From Methylobacterium sp. J-076 (GTDB taxonomy: Bacteria; Pseudomonadota; Alphaproteobacteria; Rhizobiales; Beijerinckiaceae): a stretch of DNA of 48,853 nt. A program made the translations under genes and the position numbers. Of this stretch, positions 45,925 through 48,853 are shown one piece after another. Numbering within the stretch: the first letter of the stretch is position 1; each line of letters opens with the position of its first letter. The notes below the pieces were generated by a model that made no database searches, had not been told where the DNA came from, and saw only the letters and a list, made by a program, of their open reading frames with translations. Location of the stretch: assembly GCF_022829405.1 (NCBI RefSeq), contig NZ_JAKSXW010000142.1:1-48853 (forward strand). The letters are read 5' to 3'.

Positions 45925-46548
45925 TCACCCCCGCCGCAACACCGCGGCGGCGTCCGACAGGCCCTGCCGGATGCGGGCCGGGACCTCCGGCGAGGTGCAG
46001 ACGGAGGTGGGGCTCGGGTGCGGGATCGCGACCAGCGGCAGGCGTGGGCGGAGCGTCGCCAGGGCCGGGGCGCAGCCCGCCGCGAACCGGCCGGCCAGGA
46101 CCGCCACGGCGAGATCCGGCAGCAGGGCCAGCAGCGGCGCGAGGTAGGGCTCGGCCGCCTTCGCCTCGGCCCGGCGGGGGGCGCGGTTGAGGGCGCCCGG
46201 CGCGTGGATCACCCAGGGCACGGCGTTCCAGATCAGCGTGTCGGCCCGGGCGAGTCCGGCCTCCCGCAGGAAGCGGAACAGGTTGGGGGCGGTGCCGTTC
46301 GCGCTGTCGCGGGTGACGAAGCCGGTGCGCAGGACCATCGGGCCGGGGGTTTCGAGCAGGAGCAGGAGCCGGGCCGTCACGCCCCCGTCGAGGGGATCGG
46401 GGTCGGGGACCGGCGCCCCGCGCTCCTGCGCGATCCGGCGGGCGAGGGCCCGGAGCGGGGCGACGTGCGGTGCGTCGGCCAGGGCCCGCCGGGCGGCGAG
46501 GGCGGCCGGGTCGGCGAGGCTCTTCGGGGCGTCCGGCTCAGGGGGCAT
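45925..46548 (-). CDS. Uracil-DNA glycosylase family protein
   Basis: A 207-residue protein. LLLLLETPGPMV, TGFVTRDSANGTAPNLFRFLREAGL, LIWNAVPWVIHAPG and the C-terminal-side VAIPHPSPTSVCTSP are the ordered motifs of a uracil-DNA glycosylase-like superfamily member (the last with the His of the HPSP active-site loop). It probably removes damaged bases, but the exact specificity is uncertain because the usual GEAPG motif is modified to LETPG. Its start overlaps the end of the PIG-L gene by 11 bases, an odd coupling of a repair enzyme with sugar genes. Confidence 0.75.
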   Translation of the reverse strand: MPPEPDAPKSLADPAALAARRALADAPHVAPLRALARRIAQERGAPVPDPDPLDGGVTARLLLLLETPGPMVLRTGFVTRDSANGTAPNLFRFLREAGLARADTLIWNAVPWVIHAPGALNRAPRRAEAKAAEPYLAPLLALLPDLAVAVLAGRFAAGCAPALATLRPRLPLVAIPHPSPTSVCTSPEVPARIRQGLSDAAAVLRRG

Positions 46549-47296
46549 CGCGGGCGGGGAACGGCTCCGGCAGCCGTCCGGACAGGCGGAACCGCTCGAC
46601 GCCGGCCTCCCGTGCGAGGCGCGAGGCGAGCCCAGCCACGCCGCCGAACTGGAAGCCGATCTGGCTGGCATAGGCGGCGCAGGCGGCGAGCTTGCGATCC
46701 TGCCCCCCGGGGCCGAAGGCGAAAGCCCGCCCGGGGAGGTCGGCGAAGAGCGCGGCCAGGGGCTCCTTCGGCGTCGCCTCCCGGACGGTGTAGGGGAAGT
46801 CGCGCCACCAGAGCACCGGCACCGCGGATGCGAGGGTGCGCAGCGCCCGGACGACCTGGACGTGGTCGACATGCCCGCCCACCGCCTGCGGCGCGAGGAT
46901 CAGGTCGGGTGCCTCCGAGGCGATGAGATCCCCCAGGGCGGGGGCGAGATCCCGGTCGATGCCATCCTCGGTACGCAGGTCCGCGAAGAGTTCCGGCGCC
47001 GAGGCGTAGCCCCGGTGGGGCGCCTCGCGGAACGGCAGGTGCAGGGGTGCGGCGATCCCCAGCGCGTCCGCGGCTCCGTCGTCCTCGGCCCGGCGCAGGG
47101 CCATGTAATCCACCTCGGGCGCCAAGCCCTTGTCGAGCTGGCAGGCCAGGGCGAAGCCCTGCGGATCGGGAACGCTCTGCGTGAAGACCGTCGCCATCAC
47201 GACGCGCCAGCCGGAGGCGGCCAGGGTCGCGAGGAGCCCGCCCGCCGAGAAGGCGGCGTCGTCGAGATGCGGCGAGAGGGCGAGGGCGGTGGGCAT
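46538..47296 (-). CDS. PIG-L family N-acetyl-sugar deacetylase
   Basis: A 252-residue zinc deacetylase. SPHLDDAAFSAGG (residues 8-20) gives the metal ligands His and Asp and the general-base Asp; GGHVDHVQVVRAL (about residue 145) supplies the last His. The family removes acetyl groups from GlcNAc-type sugars (LmbE, MshB, BshB). It starts 3 bp after the GT4 glycosyltransferase gene, so the two probably act in sequence: transfer of an acetylated sugar, then deacetylation. Confidence 0.88.
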   Translation of the reverse strand: MPTALALSPHLDDAAFSAGGLLATLAASGWRVVMATVFTQSVPDPQGFALACQLDKGLAPEVDYMALRRAEDDGAADALGIAAPLHLPFREAPHRGYASAPELFADLRTEDGIDRDLAPALGDLIASEAPDLILAPQAVGGHVDHVQVVRALRTLASAVPVLWWRDFPYTVREATPKEPLAALFADLPGRAFAFGPGGQDRKLAACAAYASQIGFQFGGVAGLASRLAREAGVERFRLSGRLPEPFPARDAP

Positions 47297-47299
47297 GGC

Positions 47300-48538
47300 T
47301 CAGAGCAGGTGCGGTTCGGCGCGGAACCGGCAGGACGGATCGAAGGGCAGGTCGTCGGGGAAGTCGGTGGCGGGGCGCTCCCGCAGCACCTGTCCGTAGA
47401 CGCCCATGATCTGCGCGCCGACCGCCTGCCACGAATAGACCCGCCGGCACTCCTCCAGCCCCGCCGCGGCGAGGCGGCGGCGCAGGGGCGCGTCCTCCAC
47501 GATCCGGGTGAGGGAACGGGCCAGGGCCGGCACGTCGCCCGGCTGGGTGAGGAGGCCGTTCTCCCCGTCGCGCAGGCAGTCCGACACGCCGACGGCGTGG
47601 CAGGAGACCACCGCGAGCCCCGCCGCCATGGCTTCGAGGATGGTGTTGGAGAACCCTTCCGCATAGGTCGGCGAGGCGAACACGTCGGCCTCGCGGTAGA
47701 GGGCCGGCACGGTGCCGTACTCGGCGTAGCCGGTGAAGCGGATGGCCTCCGGGCCGAAGCCGTGGCGCTCGACCAGGGCCTTGGCGGGGTCCACGTCGGG
47801 GCCGATGCCGGAGATCGTGGCGGCGAAGGGGGTGCCCTGCCCCCGCAGGATCGTCAGGGCCTCGATGAAGTCGAGCACGCCTTTCCGGCGGTCGACCCGG
47901 CCGTGGTAGAACATCCGCACCGGGCCGGCATGGGCCCCGGGCAACCCGTCCGGCGTGCCCTGGGCGAAGCGGGCGGTGTCGACGGCGCCGGGCACGATGG
48001 TGAACCGGGCGGGGTCCGAACCCAGCCGGTCGCACACCTCTTCCACGAACGAGGCGCCGCCGATCAGCAGGGCGTTGGCGTGGTCGAGGACGGCCCGCAT
48101 GCCGAGGCGGTGCGTCTCGCAGCAGGAGCCGACCCAGTGGCCGTCCCCGCCCTGGATCGAGACGACGTTGGGCACCCCGAGGCGCTTCGAGGCGAGCAGC
48201 ACCGCCCAGCCGGTGGGGTAGCCGTACTGGGCGTGCAGCACGTCGAAGGGCGCCTTGGCGTGCTCGGCGCAGATGGTCTCGACCATCACCTCGATGTCGC
48301 GCTCGAAGTCGCCGCTCGTCTGCTCGCCGACCTGTTCCAGCCCGATCACCTTCACGCCCGGCACGGCCGGGGGCGGCCCGCCGCCATAGACGCGGGTGCC
48401 GAACGCATCGCCCCGGTACTGCGAGACCATGGTGACGTCGTGCCCGGCGGACACGAGTTCGCGCAGGAGGTTCTGGGCGTAGACGCTCATCCCCGATATC
48501 GCGGGGAAGTAGCGGCGGCTGAGGAAGAGGATTCTCAT
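47300..48538 (-). CDS. GT4-family glycosyltransferase
   Basis: A 412-residue retaining glycosyltransferase of the GT-B fold. The N-terminal domain opens MRILFLSRRYFPAISGMSVYAQNLLRELVSAGHDVTMVS with the glycine loop; the C-terminal domain has MFYHGRVDRRKGVLDFIEAL and the donor-binding EGFSNTILEAMAAGLAVVSCHAVGVSDCLRDGENGLL with the E-x7-E pair. The donor and acceptor are not known. The ATG at 48536-48538 lies right after repeat family B; a longer frame into the repeat is not coding. Confidence 0.9.
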   Translation of the reverse strand: MRILFLSRRYFPAISGMSVYAQNLLRELVSAGHDVTMVSQYRGDAFGTRVYGGGPPPAVPGVKVIGLEQVGEQTSGDFERDIEVMVETICAEHAKAPFDVLHAQYGYPTGWAVLLASKRLGVPNVVSIQGGDGHWVGSCCETHRLGMRAVLDHANALLIGGASFVEEVCDRLGSDPARFTIVPGAVDTARFAQGTPDGLPGAHAGPVRMFYHGRVDRRKGVLDFIEALTILRGQGTPFAATISGIGPDVDPAKALVERHGFGPEAIRFTGYAEYGTVPALYREADVFASPTYAEGFSNTILEAMAAGLAVVSCHAVGVSDCLRDGENGLLTQPGDVPALARSLTRIVEDAPLRRRLAAAGLEECRRVYSWQAVGAQIMGVYGQVLRERPATDFPDDLPFDPSCRFRAEPHLL

Positions 48539-48565
48539 AGGGCTTGCCCGTTCCACCAGCGTATC

Positions 48566-48645
48566 CCTCCCCCCTTCGCGGGGGAGGGTGGCCCCCGAAG
48601 GGGGTCGGGAGAGGGGAGCGCCGGTGCAGGACCAAGCACCGCCCC
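48566..48645. repeat. GC-rich dispersed repeat family B, copy 2
   Basis: Carries the same blocks as the copy at 30296-30378: CGGGGGAGGGTGGCCCCC (48579-48596), then GGGGGTCGGGAGAGGGGAGC (48600-48619), then GGTGC...GCACCGCCCC. The two copies differ at only a few positions in the first 55 bases. Confidence 0.75.
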
Positions 48646-48679
48646 GCACGCCTGACGCGCCCCATTCGGAAGCCGGGTT

Positions 48680-48740
48680 GCCCTCTCCCGACCCCGGCTC
48701 ACGGCGGGGCCACCCTCCCCCGCAGAGGGGGGAGGGAAGG
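48680..48740. repeat. GC-rich repeat family B, copy 3, inverted
   Basis: CCCTCTCCCGACCCC (48681-48695) and GGGGCCACCCTCCCCC (48706-48721) are the reverse complement of the blocks in copy 2, so copies 2 and 3 face each other and could form a large stem. Confidence 0.65.
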
Positions 48741-48758
48741 CGTCGTCGCTCACGCTGC

Positions 48759-48853
48759 TCACTGCCGCCGGGTCTCCTGCCCGGCGGCGAGGTCGGGGCC
48801 GGGGCGGCGGCAGGTGCGGAGGTAGTCCAGCGCCTGGGGGATCATCAGGTCGG
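48759..48853 (-). CDS. 3' end of an unidentified gene (runs off the right edge)
   Basis: Reading leftwards from the window edge there is an open frame ending at TGA 48759-48761. The last 30 residues start DLMIPQALDYLRTCRRPG and end AAGQETRRQ. The first part looks like an amphipathic helix of a real protein. It would belong to the same strand as the glycosyltransferase genes, but no family can be named from so little. Confidence 0.35.
   Translation of the reverse strand, partial: DLMIPQALDYLRTCRRPGPDLAAGQETRRQ

Overview
This is about 48.9 kb of very GC-rich chromosomal DNA from an alphaproteobacterium, most likely Methylobacterium/Methylorubrum. The strongest indications are a 267-residue PhyR with a divergent NepR, promoters of the sigma-EcfG type (GGAAC-N16-CGTT), a DUF2865 protein, an Omp25/31-like beta-barrel protein and several Rhizobiales-style dispersed palindromic repeats. 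No rRNA, tRNA, transposase, phage gene or CRISPR array was recognised.

Layout. 1-4.2 kb: start of an EF-Tu gene, an outer-membrane beta-barrel protein, a zeta-type glutathione S-transferase, a type II NADH dehydrogenase and a small EthD-like gene pair. 4.2-8.9 kb: an O-antigen-ligase-like membrane protein translationally coupled to a large hybrid histidine kinase. 9.0-16.9 kb: a peptide/nickel-family ABC importer with its own M20 peptidase (order SBP, two permeases, peptidase, double ATPase), with a divergent LysR regulator. 17-20.2 kb: tiny membrane proteins, an L,D-transpeptidase lipoprotein, a VOC protein, a lone cyclic-nucleotide-binding domain and an SCO-like copper protein. 20.2-23.7 kb: a compact general stress response island. 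23.9-36.3 kb: DUF2865, a metallo-beta-lactamase-fold hydrolase, DUF1499, an AsmA-like protein, a succinyl-CoA:3-ketoacid CoA-transferase, two tandem exported paralogues with internal repeats, aconitase and a TPR lipoprotein. 36.4-48.9 kb: an M17 aminopeptidase, a BrnT-BrnA toxin-antitoxin pair, an M20 amidohydrolase, the copper module copA-cueR, PhoR, a flippase-like membrane protein, a remnant antitoxin, and a glycosyltransferase/PIG-L deacetylase/uracil-DNA glycosylase run.

The most interesting region is 20.5-23.5 kb. Reading both strands for the sigma-EcfG consensus gives six exact GGAAC-N16-CGTT promoters and one one-base variant within 3 kb. They point to phyR, nepR, a DUF1328 membrane protein, a 63-residue basic protein, a small exported Cys-containing protein, a KGG-repeat stress protein, and a gene-free stretch that ends in a strong intrinsic terminator. 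That last one looks like a roughly 95-nt sigma-EcfG-dependent small RNA with a CU-rich, anti-Shine-Dalgarno-like segment. The regulator pair (PhyR/NepR), putative effectors and a putative riboregulator therefore sit together, while the sigma factor gene ecfG is absent from the window. The phyR and nepR promoters are back to back, and their -35 elements form one perfect palindrome.

All functions are inferred by reading translated sequence and motifs by eye; no database search was run.
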